Notes: generated by a model from the letters alone, not told the origin. 16,309 nt of DNA from Mariniphaga sp. (GCA_013203525.1 JABMQB010000383.1:1-16309), one strand, 5' to 3'. Positions 1-7,828 are shown, counted from the first letter of the stretch. Translations and numbers: made by a program.

Positions 1-10
1 CTCTTTTATA

Positions 11-1966
11 TCAAAATCTACTGGATTTTTCATGCCTGAAGATACTAATTATATGCGGCATTACAAAGTCTAATTGGTATAAAAGCTTTTCCCTTTCATT
101 TTGAAGAATTACTCTTTGTTTCTCAATAATTGAAGAATAATCAAAAAGTGTTCTTCTGATATCAAACATTTGTCCTTCGATTACACGTTGAATATGATTA
201 ATTGTATTTAATAATAGTTTATTTTTTAGCTGGTTATTAGTTAATTTTTTAATTCTTTTCGGAATGGAATCCTTTAGTTTATAGCGAACCATTAAGTCGT
301 CTTCCATACTGATAAAAAACTCTGAAATACCAATGTCGCCCTGTCTTCCAGCCCTGCCTTTTAACTGGTTGTCAATCCTTGAACTTTCATGTTTGTTTGT
401 ACCAAATACGTATAAACCACCCAGTTCAATAATTTTATTACGCGAAATCCCTTCTTTGCCTCCAAGTAAAATATCAGTTCCTCTTCCAGCCATATTGGTC
501 GAAATTGTGACTGCACTTATCTTCCCGGCATCGGCAATAATAGCTGCTTCCAACTCATCGTTTTTTGCATTTAGAACTTCACAATGAATTTGATTGTTTT
601 TAAAAATCACTGCTAATTCCTCCGATTCTTTAACGGTTAATGTTCCGATTAAAATAGGTTGGCCTGTTTGATGTACCTTTCGTACTTTTTCTAATAATAC
701 CTTTTGTTTTTCCTTTTTAGTATCAAATAACCTGTCGGGTAAATCTTTTCTGATACAGTTTTTATTTGGTGGGATAACAACAGTTGCAATCTTATAGAAA
801 TATTCGAACTCTTCAGCAGATTGATGTGCGGTTGCTGTCATACCTGCTATTTTGGGATACTTCTGAATAAGGTGTTGAAGCGTAATCAGGTTTAATACTG
901 TTCCTTCCGAATTTATTTTGATTTTTTCCTTTGCTTCAACTGCTGTTTGTAATCCGTTCCTCCATTTCCGATCCTCAACAATCCGGCCTGTAAATTCATC
1001 AATTAGTTTTATACTGTTTTCTCTGATTATATAGTCGATATCCTTTTTCAATAATTCCTTTGCTTGCAATGCAAGGTTAATTGCGGAATGAATTCCAAGG
1101 TTTTCATCGTCCATTAAATTTTGGACGGAGAATTTTTTTTCCGCCTTTTCAATTCCTGTTTCAGTAAGGAAAATATTTCTGGAGTATTCATCAGTGTCAT
1201 AATCTTTTTGGGATTCAAGAGTTTGAGCAAAATCGGCTACTTGATAAAAATCCAGATTGGAATCAATAATATTTCCTGCCAACACCAGTGGATTTCGTGC
1301 TTCATCAATTAAAACTGCATCGGCTTCATCAACAATTGCATAATTAAATGGTCGTAAAACATTATCATCTTTTTCATAAGCAATCATCGAACGCAAATAG
1401 TCAAATCCAACCTCTTTTGCTGTGGCATAAGTAATGTCGCAATTATATGCATCCCTTTTTTGTTGCTTACTCATTTTCTGGGTTATAAAACCAACCGAAA
1501 GTCCAAGGAAATTATATACCGGTGCCATCCATAAAGAATCTCTTTTTGCCAGGTAATCGTTAAAAGTTAAAATATGAACTCCTTTTCCACTGAGAGCATT
1601 CAGATATGCAGGAAAAACTGCTGTCAATGTTTTTCCCTCACCAGTTTGCATCTCCACTATTCTGTTTTTATGTAGCGCTACAGCACCAGTTAGTTGAACA
1701 TCAAATGGATTTAATCCTAATTTTCTATTACAAACTTCTTTTACCAAAGAATAGGCATCAACCAATAATAGGTTTGGTTCAATTCCATTTCGCAACTGCG
1801 ATTTTAATTCATTTGATATTTCCTGAAGCTCGTCGTCGCTCTTTCTTTTGATAAAACTTTCTTGCTTTTTTATTTCAACCACAATTGATTTAAATGGGCG
1901 AAGGTCGTGGCTTGTGGGATTATTTATATTATTAATAAATTCTTTTATTTTGATTTGTGGCTTCAT
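11..1966 (-). CDS. Short SecA-like preprotein translocase ATPase lacking the C-terminal third
   Basis: This 651-residue protein is a SecA-family motor ATPase, which normally drives unfolded preproteins through SecYEG at the cytoplasmic membrane. Visible motifs are Walker A TGEGKT (108-113), the DEAD box (213-216) with the SecA hallmark VLIDEARNPL after it, IDEFTGR (322-328) at the end of the preprotein-binding region, AGMTATA (374-380), NMAGRGTDI (491-499) and QLKGRAGRQGD (534-544). NBD1, the PPXD-like insert and NBD2 are therefore present. The long scaffold helix can be followed to about residue 620 (FDIRRTLFDY matches the FDIRK region of E. coli SecA), and the protein then ends. The helical wing, two-helix finger and zinc-binding tail are missing; E. 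coli SecA has 901 residues and Bacteroidota housekeeping SecA is longer. Both motor domains look intact, so it is probably a divergent accessory SecA rather than the main one. AGGA lies 4 nt before the start. Neighbours beyond its 3' end are outside the window. Confidence 0.85.
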   Translation of the reverse strand: MKPQIKIKEFINNINNPTSHDLRPFKSIVVEIKKQESFIKRKSDDELQEISNELKSQLRNGIEPNLLLVDAYSLVKEVCNRKLGLNPFDVQLTGAVALHKNRIVEMQTGEGKTLTAVFPAYLNALSGKGVHILTFNDYLAKRDSLWMAPVYNFLGLSVGFITQKMSKQQKRDAYNCDITYATAKEVGFDYLRSMIAYEKDDNVLRPFNYAIVDEADAVLIDEARNPLVLAGNIIDSNLDFYQVADFAQTLESQKDYDTDEYSRNIFLTETGIEKAEKKFSVQNLMDDENLGIHSAINLALQAKELLKKDIDYIIRENSIKLIDEFTGRIVEDRKWRNGLQTAVEAKEKIKINSEGTVLNLITLQHLIQKYPKIAGMTATAHQSAEEFEYFYKIATVVIPPNKNCIRKDLPDRLFDTKKEKQKVLLEKVRKVHQTGQPILIGTLTVKESEELAVIFKNNQIHCEVLNAKNDELEAAIIADAGKISAVTISTNMAGRGTDILLGGKEGISRNKIIELGGLYVFGTNKHESSRIDNQLKGRAGRQGDIGISEFFISMEDDLMVRYKLKDSIPKRIKKLTNNQLKNKLLLNTINHIQRVIEGQMFDIRRTLFDYSSIIEKQRVILQNEREKLLYQLDFVMPHIISIFRHEKSSRF

Positions 1967-2067
1967 TTTTCCTGTATTGATTTTTGTATTTTAATATCAG
2001 TAAATTACTTATAAAAAATTTAATTTAATTTACTTAAAATTTGCTTGTAATATGTTGAAAGGAGGCA

Positions 2068-2454
2068 CTAAATTTTTGATGAATAAGTATCGTCTTCGGT
2101 TGGATATATAATATTTTTAAAAGATTTTTTTTTAGAAGTATTAAATAAAAATATTTGTTTTTGGAACTTTGAATTTATTTTAATTCTATGGCCGTAACAA
2201 TAAGCCAGCAGTTGATTTTTTTGCAAAGAAACAGTACTAAGGTTGTGGTAATCACTTGCATTGAAATCAAAAAAGTATGAAAGTGAAGAGTTGATATTTG
2301 GAATATGATTGTATTGAACAAGCTCAGTTTTTTCAATTTGAGGCAGTCTGTTGTAATTTGAAATAAAATAGAAAAACTGACTTGAATAAAATGCAAATAC
2401 CAACAAATAGCTTAATTGCAGAATTTTAGTTTTTATGGAGAATAAAGTTTGCAT
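2068..2454 (-). CDS. Hypothetical small membrane-anchored protein upstream of the SecA-like gene
   Basis: I do not recognise this 128-residue protein. Residues about 11-32 form one strongly hydrophobic, aromatic-rich segment (many Phe, Tyr and Leu) that could be an uncleaved signal anchor. The rest is polar, Asn/Ser/Lys-rich and slightly basic, and would lie outside the membrane if the anchor inserts N-in. There is no cysteine-based lipoprotein box. It sits 101 bp upstream of the SecA-like gene on the same strand and is divergent from the sodium symporter, so it may share a transcript with the ATPase. No Shine-Dalgarno sequence is seen before its ATG (only an AAAGAA run). The amino-acid make-up is plausible for an AT-rich genome, but there is no family evidence, so it could still be a chance reading frame. 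Confidence 0.45.
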   Translation of the reverse strand: MQTLFSIKTKILQLSYLLVFAFYSSQFFYFISNYNRLPQIEKTELVQYNHIPNINSSLSYFFDFNASDYHNLSTVSLQKNQLLAYCYGHRIKINSKFQKQIFLFNTSKKKSFKNIIYPTEDDTYSSKI

Positions 2455-2539
2455 TTCTTTACTGTCTATTGATTATCATCAATATTATAATTAACACCAT
2501 TTTTTGCAAGTTATGACTTTTCAATTTCTAAACAACACC

Positions 2540-2568
2540 TTTGTTTTAATACATAGTTTTTATATTTT
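2540..2568 (+). promoter_or_regulatory. Possible Bacteroidota-type promoter for the symporter gene
   Basis: TTTG at 2540-2543 is followed after 17 bp by TATATTTT at 2561-2568, which matches 7 of 8 positions of the -7 consensus TAnnTTTG. The spacing is 2 bp shorter than the usual 19-21. A start here would leave a leader of roughly 15 nt before the ATG at 2591. Weak call. Confidence 0.3.
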
Positions 2569-2590
2569 AAGGGTTCTTAAAAACTAAACT

Positions 2591-3547
2591 ATGAAAGAAA
2601 CCTTGGAAGTTCTCGACCATGTTCGTTTAAATTTTTCTCCATCAGGATTATTTATCCTTAATATAACAATCGCTTTTGTAATGTTTGGAGTAGCCCTCAA
2701 TATAAAGTGGGTTAATTTTAAAGATGTAATTCTTAAGCCAAAATCAGCAATTACTGGAATTATATCACAATTTGTATTATTGCCGGCAATTACTTTCCTG
2801 CTAATACTGGTATTACGTCCTACTCCTACCGTTGCACTTGGGATGATTTTAGTTGCATCATGTCCGGGAGGGAATGTTTCAAATTTTATGAGTTCATTGG
2901 CTAGAGGAAATGTTGCCCTATCGGTAAGTTTAACAGGATTTGCTACACTTGCAGCAACATTTATGACTCCAATTAATTTTGCATTTTGGGGTGGTTGGTA
3001 TTTAAAAGTGTATAATGCAACCGGTTCAGGTGCATTACTTCGTCCAATCGAAATTGATTTTTTCCAAATGCTTCAAACTGTTTTTATTCTATTGGGTGTT
3101 CCAGTGGTTTTAGGATTGTTATGCGTACAATATTTACCTAAATTAACTGCTAAGTTGAAAAAACCATTGAAGCAGATATCATTTATAATTTTTATAGGAA
3201 TGGTGATTGCTTTATTGGCTGCCAATTTCAATAACTTTTTACAGTTTGTTCATTTAGTATTTTTTATAGTTCTCCTGCATAATGCCATCGCATTAGCAAC
3301 CGGATTTGGATTTAGCACCCTTATGAAACGACCTCGTTTCGATCGACGATCGATTACAATTGAAACAGGAATCCAAAACTCAGGGCTTGCACTGGTATTA
3401 ATTTTTAACCCTAAAATATTCCCGCCAGATCTGGAACTTGGAGGAATGGCTGTTATTGCTGCATGGTGGGGCGTTTGGCATATCATTAGCGGATTAATTA
3501 TTTCTACAATATGGGCTAAAAAATCAATTCCGCAGCCGGCTGTATGA
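2591..3547 (+). CDS. Sodium-dependent transporter of the bile acid:sodium symporter (BASS/SBF) family
   Basis: This 318-residue inner-membrane protein has the BASS fold signature: about 9-10 hydrophobic helices, the broken-helix motif ASCPGGNVSN at 89-98, and the second crossover motif ETGIQNSGLAL at 258-268. E258 and Q262 correspond to the sodium-site Glu/Gln pair of bacterial ASBT homologues. Family members couple Na+ entry to uptake of organic anions. Bacterial substrates include pantoate and other small acids as well as bile acids, so the substrate cannot be read from sequence. The N terminus has no cleavable signal. The gene stands alone; its TGA stop overlaps the ATG of a tiny reading frame (ATGA at 3544-3547), and AlkC follows 217 bp later. 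The length is normal for the family and nothing is missing. Confidence 0.9.
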   Translation: MKETLEVLDHVRLNFSPSGLFILNITIAFVMFGVALNIKWVNFKDVILKPKSAITGIISQFVLLPAITFLLILVLRPTPTVALGMILVASCPGGNVSNFMSSLARGNVALSVSLTGFATLAATFMTPINFAFWGGWYLKVYNATGSGALLRPIEIDFFQMLQTVFILLGVPVVLGLLCVQYLPKLTAKLKKPLKQISFIIFIGMVIALLAANFNNFLQFVHLVFFIVLLHNAIALATGFGFSTLMKRPRFDRRSITIETGIQNSGLALVLIFNPKIFPPDLELGGMAVIAAWWGVWHIISGLIISTIWAKKSIPQPAV

Positions 3548-3699
3548 AATATGAAAAGTGGTCATTCTGGTATTTTTTTCTGAAAGGATATGTAAAACTT
3601 GCACATTGGCTTCTTAATAAAAACCAGAATTAAGATTTATTTAGTACAAAGCAACAAATTCTGGATAAACTTGATGAATTAATTCCTGCCAATTCGTAA
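3544..3699 (+). pseudogene. Decayed-looking remnant reading frame, possibly of a lysophospholipid acyltransferase
   Basis: An ATG overlapping the symporter stop (ATGA) opens 29 codons, whose start reads MKYEKWSFWYFFLKGYVK. They end at TAA 3631-3633. In the same frame, 21 more codons follow with coding-like content (reading QQILDKLDELIP) and end at TAA 3697-3699. The first part resembles the N-terminal amphipathic stretch (S-x-W-Y-F-L-K-x-Y-V) that precedes the catalytic region in some Bacteroidota 1-acylglycerol-3-phosphate acyltransferases. The second part looks like the amphipathic C-terminal helix of some protein. The HX4D catalytic core would have to be deleted. An internally deleted gene remnant is my inference; a translationally coupled small peptide of 29 residues, or chance, are alternatives. 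Confidence 0.3.
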
Positions 3700-3764
3700 C
3701 TTTATAAGGTTAAATAATTCATTATTCAACATTTAAAATTCAAACTTATAATTTCCTATTAGCC

Positions 3765-4847
3765 ATGCCTGAAAAATTAAAAGACATTTTATTTCCTTTG
3801 GATAAAGTCAAATATTTCGCTGAAACCATTAAAAAAGTATACTCTCCATTTGATACAGAAGGATTTGTAAATGCTGTTTGCGATAAAGATTGGCCTGACA
3901 GGGAACTCAAAGAAAAAATGCGGCATACGACCTTAAGTGTTCACAAATTTTTACCATCCGATTTTCCGGAAGCGATAAAAATTCTTTTAAAAATTATTCC
4001 TGATGTTAAAGGATTTGAAGCGATTGTATTGCCTGATTTTGTTGAGGTTTTTGGAATGGAATACTGGGATATTTCAATGCCTGCATTGGGTGAGTTTACT
4101 AAATGTGGTTCGTCTGAATTTGGTATCCGCCGATATCTGAATAAAGATTTAAAAGGAGCGATGGCATTTATGAATAAGTGGGCTGATGATAGTGATTTTA
4201 AAGTTCGGCGGTTTGCAAGCGAAGGTTGCCGTCCACGACTTCCATGGGCGGCTGGTGTTCCGGCTTTAAAAAAAGATCCATCACTGATTTTGCCAATTCT
4301 TGAAAAATTAAAAGATGATCCGGAAGAGTTTGTTCGGAAAAGTGTGGCAAATAACCTAAACGATATTTCAAAAGACCATTCCGAAACTGTACTGGAAATT
4401 TGCGAACGCTGGCAGGGAAAATCAAAAAATACCAATTGGATTATTAAACATGCCTGCCGTACATTGCTTAAACAAGGAAATAAACGGGCAATGATGTTGT
4501 TTGGATTTGCAAATCCAGGTAAAATGAAAGTGGAAAACCTGGAAGTAACTGATAGTTCTCCAGGAATCGGGGATAATATTTATTTTTCATTTAACCTGAT
4601 TTTAAATACTGAGAAAAAACAAAAAGTCCGTATCGAATATATTACTCATTATGTAAAAGCTAATGGTAAAACTTCACCAAAAGTTTTTCAGATTAAAGAG
4701 GTTGAACTTGAACCTGGAATTCATTTCGTAAAAAAGAAACATTCGTTTGCAAACATGTCAACCAGAAAACATTATCCGGGCGAGCATACAATTGAGGTTG
4801 TAATAAACGGAGAGAAAAAGGTTTCAATAAAAATGGATTTGAAATAG
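3765..4847 (+). CDS. alkC: AlkC-type alkylpurine DNA glycosylase (HEAT-repeat fold with Ig-like C-terminal domain)
   Basis: This 360-residue cytoplasmic DNA-repair protein belongs to the DNA alkylation repair (AlkC/AlkD) superfamily. Such enzymes excise positively charged alkylated bases such as 3-methyladenine or 3-methylcytosine without flipping them. Residues 1 to about 240 form helical HEAT-like repeats. The AlkC marks RRFASEGCRPRLPW (148-161), FVRKSVANNLNDISKDH (189-205) and WIIKHACRTLLKQG (225-238) are visible. From about 243 to the end the sequence switches to beta-rich, Lys/Glu-rich segments, matching the Ig-like domain of the AlkC subgroup that carries one. ATG 3765 is the first in-frame start and gives the usual N terminus. 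The stop is only 2 nt from the stop of the convergent helicase gene. No AlkA, Ada or AlkB is nearby, so induction by alkylation damage cannot be judged. Confidence 0.88.
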   Translation: MPEKLKDILFPLDKVKYFAETIKKVYSPFDTEGFVNAVCDKDWPDRELKEKMRHTTLSVHKFLPSDFPEAIKILLKIIPDVKGFEAIVLPDFVEVFGMEYWDISMPALGEFTKCGSSEFGIRRYLNKDLKGAMAFMNKWADDSDFKVRRFASEGCRPRLPWAAGVPALKKDPSLILPILEKLKDDPEEFVRKSVANNLNDISKDHSETVLEICERWQGKSKNTNWIIKHACRTLLKQGNKRAMMLFGFANPGKMKVENLEVTDSSPGIGDNIYFSFNLILNTEKKQKVRIEYITHYVKANGKTSPKVFQIKEVELEPGIHFVKKKHSFANMSTRKHYPGEHTIEVVINGEKKVSIKMDLK

Positions 4848-4849
4848 TT

Positions 4850-6154
4850 TTATTTTTTCTTTTTCTTTGATTGTGAATTTTTACTAAAAAATTTTTTTGG
4901 TTTTTTTTCGCTCTTTTTCTTTCTTTCATGAAATGCCCCCTGAAATGTTGGATCGTCTAATTTTCGTTGGCGGTCTATTTCACGGAGTTGGTCTTGCTTT
5001 TCACTGGTTTCAGTTTTAATAATTTTCATATCTTCCGGAATTTCTTTTCTTGGTATCTCCATTCGAATCAGCTTTTCAATTCGTTTCATATGCCATTCCT
5101 GTGCCGGATCAATTAGAGTGATCGCCACCCCCTTATTTCCCGCTCGTGCAGTACGGCCAATTCTATGTACATAATCATCGTAACTTGAAGGTAAATCAAA
5201 ATTTATTACATGGCTTACAAGGCTGGCATCAAGCCCACGTGCTGAAACATCAGTTGAAATAAGGATACGAATTTCACCAGCCTTAAATGCATTGATAGCG
5301 TTAATCCTGGATGACTGTCCTTTGTTGGAATGGAGGATTCTTTTCTCGCCTTCGGTTTTACGTTTTATAACTTTAAAAACCGCTTCGGCATGTTCTTTAA
5401 TTCTTACAAAAATTATAATACGGTTAAAGGTTTCTTCATCCTTAAGTAGGTGTTTGATTAGGTTTAATTTGGTCCGGTAATTGGGCGTAAGATAAATTTC
5501 CTGTTTAACCTGTTTGACCGTGGTTGCCGAAAGAGCTACTTTTACTTTTTTATAATGGTCAAGGAATTCTTCAGCCATTATTTCAACTCTTTGTGGAAAT
5601 GTGGCAGAGAATAAAAGGTTTTGACGCCGGTTTGGTAAGATTTCGAAAAGTTGCCTGAGTTGGGGTAAAAAACCCATATCGAGCATACGGTCGGCTTCAT
5701 CGATAACAAGATGTTTTACTTTTTTCAGCGATAAAGCACCTGCTTTATATAAATCCCACAACCGTCCCGGTGTTGATACTAAAATATCAATTCCCGGTTT
5801 GATCATTTCAGCATGTTTAGTCCAGCCAATACCACCATAAACGGCAGCATGCCTGATATTTGTATTTGCTGAAAGTTCTTCAATATCATCGCCACCCTGA
5901 ATTGCAAGTTCACGGGTGGGAACAAGAATAATAACTCTTGGATCATCACCTTCTGCTTTTACAATATTCATTAAAAGGGGGATCAGATATGCAGCAGTTT
6001 TTCCAGTACCGGTTTGAGCAACCCCAACAACATTCGCTCCTGACCTAATTACAGGAATAACTTTCTGCTGAATAGGAGTAGGTTCGGTAAAACCTATTTC
6101 ATCCAGAGTTTTTAATATTGATTTTGAAATTTTAAGCTGTTCGAATGTTTTCAT
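4850..6154 (-). CDS. DEAD-box ATP-dependent RNA helicase, RhlE type
   Basis: This 434-residue cytoplasmic RNA helicase has all core motifs in order: Q motif GFTEPTPIQQ (21-30), motif I AQTGTGKT (46-53), Ia PTRELA (79-84), Ib TPGR (128-131), II DEAD (152-155), III SAT (183-185), V TDVSARGLD (301-309) and VI HRIGRTAR (330-337). A lysine-rich tail (about 402-434), typical of RhlE-like proteins, probably binds RNA non-specifically. Such enzymes unwind short duplexes in ribosome assembly and RNA decay, often at low temperature. The gene lies 36 bp downstream of dprA on the same strand, yet a perfect TAnnTTTG box sits 4 nt before its ATG, so it can be transcribed separately. Its 3' end abuts alkC with a 2-nt gap. 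The exact paralogue (RhlE, CshA or DeaD group) is not certain; the short tail fits RhlE best. Confidence 0.92.
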   Translation of the reverse strand: MKTFEQLKISKSILKTLDEIGFTEPTPIQQKVIPVIRSGANVVGVAQTGTGKTAAYLIPLLMNIVKAEGDDPRVIILVPTRELAIQGGDDIEELSANTNIRHAAVYGGIGWTKHAEMIKPGIDILVSTPGRLWDLYKAGALSLKKVKHLVIDEADRMLDMGFLPQLRQLFEILPNRRQNLLFSATFPQRVEIMAEEFLDHYKKVKVALSATTVKQVKQEIYLTPNYRTKLNLIKHLLKDEETFNRIIIFVRIKEHAEAVFKVIKRKTEGEKRILHSNKGQSSRINAINAFKAGEIRILISTDVSARGLDASLVSHVINFDLPSSYDDYVHRIGRTARAGNKGVAITLIDPAQEWHMKRIEKLIRMEIPRKEIPEDMKIIKTETSEKQDQLREIDRQRKLDDPTFQGAFHERKKKSEKKPKKFFSKNSQSKKKKK

Positions 6155-6158
6155 GGCG

Positions 6159-6166
6159 CAAAAGTA
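6159..6166 (-). promoter_or_regulatory. Bacteroidota -7 promoter box directly before the RNA helicase gene
   Basis: On the minus strand TACTTTTG matches TAnnTTTG at every fixed position and is followed by CGCC and the start codon (6154-6152). A TTG lies 16 bp upstream (6183-6185), inside the dprA-helicase gap. A transcript from this box would start at or within a few bases of the ATG, so the mRNA would be leaderless or nearly so. Confidence 0.55.
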
Positions 6167-6190
6167 CGAAATCTTAATAAATCAATTTAG

Positions 6191-7297
6191 CTATTTCATT
6201 TTGTACATTTTTCCCGGCATACCTGAAATTACTCCTTTAAACTCAAGGTTCAACAGCAGGCTTGAAACTTTCCCCATAGGCATTTTTACATCCGAACAAA
6301 TTTCATCAATAAACATTGAATCATTTTCTTTTAACAGCTTGCAGATAATTTCTTCTTCCGGATTGAGTTCTATAAATAATTGTTGCTGATAAGCTTTTGG
6401 TTTTTTGTCGTGTTCTTCCCATCCCATAAAATATTCCAGGTCGGCAACTGATTCGATTAATGTAGCACCACTGTTTTTAATAATTTTATTACACCCCATC
6501 GACCAGGTATCTCCAGCTCTTCCGGGTATTGCAAACACATCCCGGTTATATGAGGAAGCAATGTCGGCAGTAATTAGCGCACCACCTTTTATACCTGATT
6601 CAACAATTATTGTTGCATCTGCCAAACCGGCAATAATCCGGTTCCTCCTGATAAAATTGGGAGGATCGATTTTTGTTCTACATGGAAAATCGGAAACAAG
6701 TCCTCCGTTTTCCTGCAATTTGTTTGCAGTATCGGCATGCAACGAAGGATACATTAAATCAAGGCCATGCCCCAGTACTCCAACTGTAGGCAGGTTATAC
6801 TTAATTGCTGATTTATGCGCCTGAATATCGATTCCATAAGCTAGCCCGCTTATAATTAATACATGGTGGTTTCTTTCTGAAAAATCTTTAACTAGTTTAT
6901 CGCATACTTCCTTGCCATATTCGGTGGCATTTCGTGTACCAACAATGCTTATTGTTTTTTCAAAATCAAGGTTTATATTTCCTTTTACATAAATCAGAAT
7001 CGGGGCATCAGTACAATTTAGTAATCGGCGAGGATAAGATTTATCGGTATAAAAATATACTTTAATATTATTTTTTTGGATGAACTCAATTTCAGTTTCA
7101 GCATTTTTAATGATTTCCGGGTTTGAAATTCTTTTGGCATTTACCTCACCAATTCCGGGAACTTTTTTTAGGGCGTTTATATTTTCTTTAAATATTCCTT
7201 CAATACTTCCAATATATGCGATTAAATTGCGAGCCAGGACTCCACCAATTCCAGGTATTAGTGATATTGCTATTTTATATTTTAATTGATCTTCCAT
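6191..7297 (-). CDS. dprA: DNA-processing protein DprA (Smf)
   Basis: This 368-residue cytoplasmic protein binds incoming single-stranded DNA and loads RecA during natural transformation. An N-terminal helix-hairpin-helix pair (LIPGIGGV at 13-20 and VPGIGEVNAKRI at 46-57) precedes the Rossmann-like DprA core: SIVGTRNAT (117-125), ISGLAYGID (149-157), GVLGHGLD (173-180), PNFIRRNRIIAGL (213-225), ESGIKGGALIT (233-243) and AIPG (256-259). A winged-helix C-terminal domain (about 305-368) completes the usual long form. The gene sits 23 bp downstream of a two-helix membrane protein and 36 bp upstream of the helicase. DprA is widespread in bacteria not known to be competent, so its presence does not prove competence; no com genes are in the window. 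No Shine-Dalgarno sequence is seen. Confidence 0.95.
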   Translation of the reverse strand: MEDQLKYKIAISLIPGIGGVLARNLIAYIGSIEGIFKENINALKKVPGIGEVNAKRISNPEIIKNAETEIEFIQKNNIKVYFYTDKSYPRRLLNCTDAPILIYVKGNINLDFEKTISIVGTRNATEYGKEVCDKLVKDFSERNHHVLIISGLAYGIDIQAHKSAIKYNLPTVGVLGHGLDLMYPSLHADTANKLQENGGLVSDFPCRTKIDPPNFIRRNRIIAGLADATIIVESGIKGGALITADIASSYNRDVFAIPGRAGDTWSMGCNKIIKNSGATLIESVADLEYFMGWEEHDKKPKAYQQQLFIELNPEEEIICKLLKENDSMFIDEICSDVKMPMGKVSSLLLNLEFKGVISGMPGKMYKMK

Positions 7298-7320
7298 TAT
7301 GTTGTGGGGGTATTTAACTT

Positions 7321-7773
7321 TTATTTTTCTAAAATTTTATATAATGATTCTTTTATTTTTTTTCGATCATTCGAATTAACTGCCGTAAGGCTTATTGACG
7401 GATATTCAGCAATTCCTCTTTTGGTTTTGACAATCAGAACAAGGTCGGTCACTAATCCAAAAAATGTACTTTCGAATTGTACGTCGTGTAATAAGTTGTT
7501 GGCAAATTCAATTGAGTTATATTCCTTTTTTCCGAATTTTACTGCCGGGTAATACCGTAATACTATTTTGTCATCCTCAATTATAAATTCGATGTATTGA
7601 AAATCGAACAGTTGAAAAATAAAGAACCATACGATAAAAGCTGCACCAGTTAAAATGGCAATCAGGTTTTCGTCTCTTAAAAACATAACAAGCATAAATA
7701 TTGCCATTACTAATCCGGTTAGGAAAAATAATCTTTTTAATGCTGTTGCCTTTTTTTTATTTGAAATTACCAT
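7321..7773 (-). CDS. Hypothetical membrane protein with two N-terminal helices
   Basis: I do not recognise a named family in this 150-residue protein. A basic start (MVISNKKKATALKR) is followed by two hydrophobic helices (about 15-33 and 38-57) joined by a very short polar turn, then a soluble domain of about 90 residues with alternating beta-like segments and an amphipathic C-terminal helix (NDRKKIKESLYKILEK). The layout, a helical hairpin plus a small beta domain facing the cytoplasm, resembles small bacterial PH-like membrane proteins, but that is only a shape comparison. It is 23 bp upstream of dprA on the same strand and probably in one transcript. The upstream 100 bp is shared with divergent aroB and holds an inverted repeat. 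ATG 7773 is preceded by an A-rich stretch with no Shine-Dalgarno sequence. Confidence 0.75.
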   Translation of the reverse strand: MVISNKKKATALKRLFFLTGLVMAIFMLVMFLRDENLIAILTGAAFIVWFFIFQLFDFQYIEFIIEDDKIVLRYYPAVKFGKKEYNSIEFANNLLHDVQFESTFFGLVTDLVLIVKTKRGIAEYPSISLTAVNSNDRKKIKESLYKILEK

Positions 7774-7801
7774 TCGTTTTTTTTATCAAATTTCTAAAAG
7801 A

Positions 7802-7828
7802 GATCACTTACATTTAAGTAAAGCGATC
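7802..7828. promoter_or_regulatory. Imperfect inverted repeat in the divergent region before aroB
   Basis: GATCACTTAC (7802-7811) and GTAAAGCGATC (7818-7828) are near-complementary arms around ATTTAA. The right arm reversed is GATCGCTTTAC, so there is one substitution and one extra base. The repeat lies 29 nt from the 150-residue membrane gene and 45 nt from aroB. It could be an operator for either side or a weak hairpin in the membrane-gene leader. It has no T-run on either side and is not a good terminator. Confidence 0.4.

Noticed and set aside
2057..2111. AAAGGAGG on the plus strand 13 nt before an ATG, opposite the 128-residue gene
   Set aside because: The frame runs only about 10 codons before TAA and the spacing is too long; the match is probably chance.
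3698..3711. AT-rich near-palindrome AACTTTATAAGGTT before alkC
   Set aside because: Too short and AT-rich, without a T-run; not distinguishable from chance.
3941..4435. Long antisense frame inside alkC (164 codons)
   Set aside because: It lies fully opposite a well-supported gene and its sequence looks like an antisense shadow, with no motifs.
6405..6824. Long antisense frame inside dprA (139 codons)
   Set aside because: It is antisense to conserved DprA motifs with no supporting features of its own.
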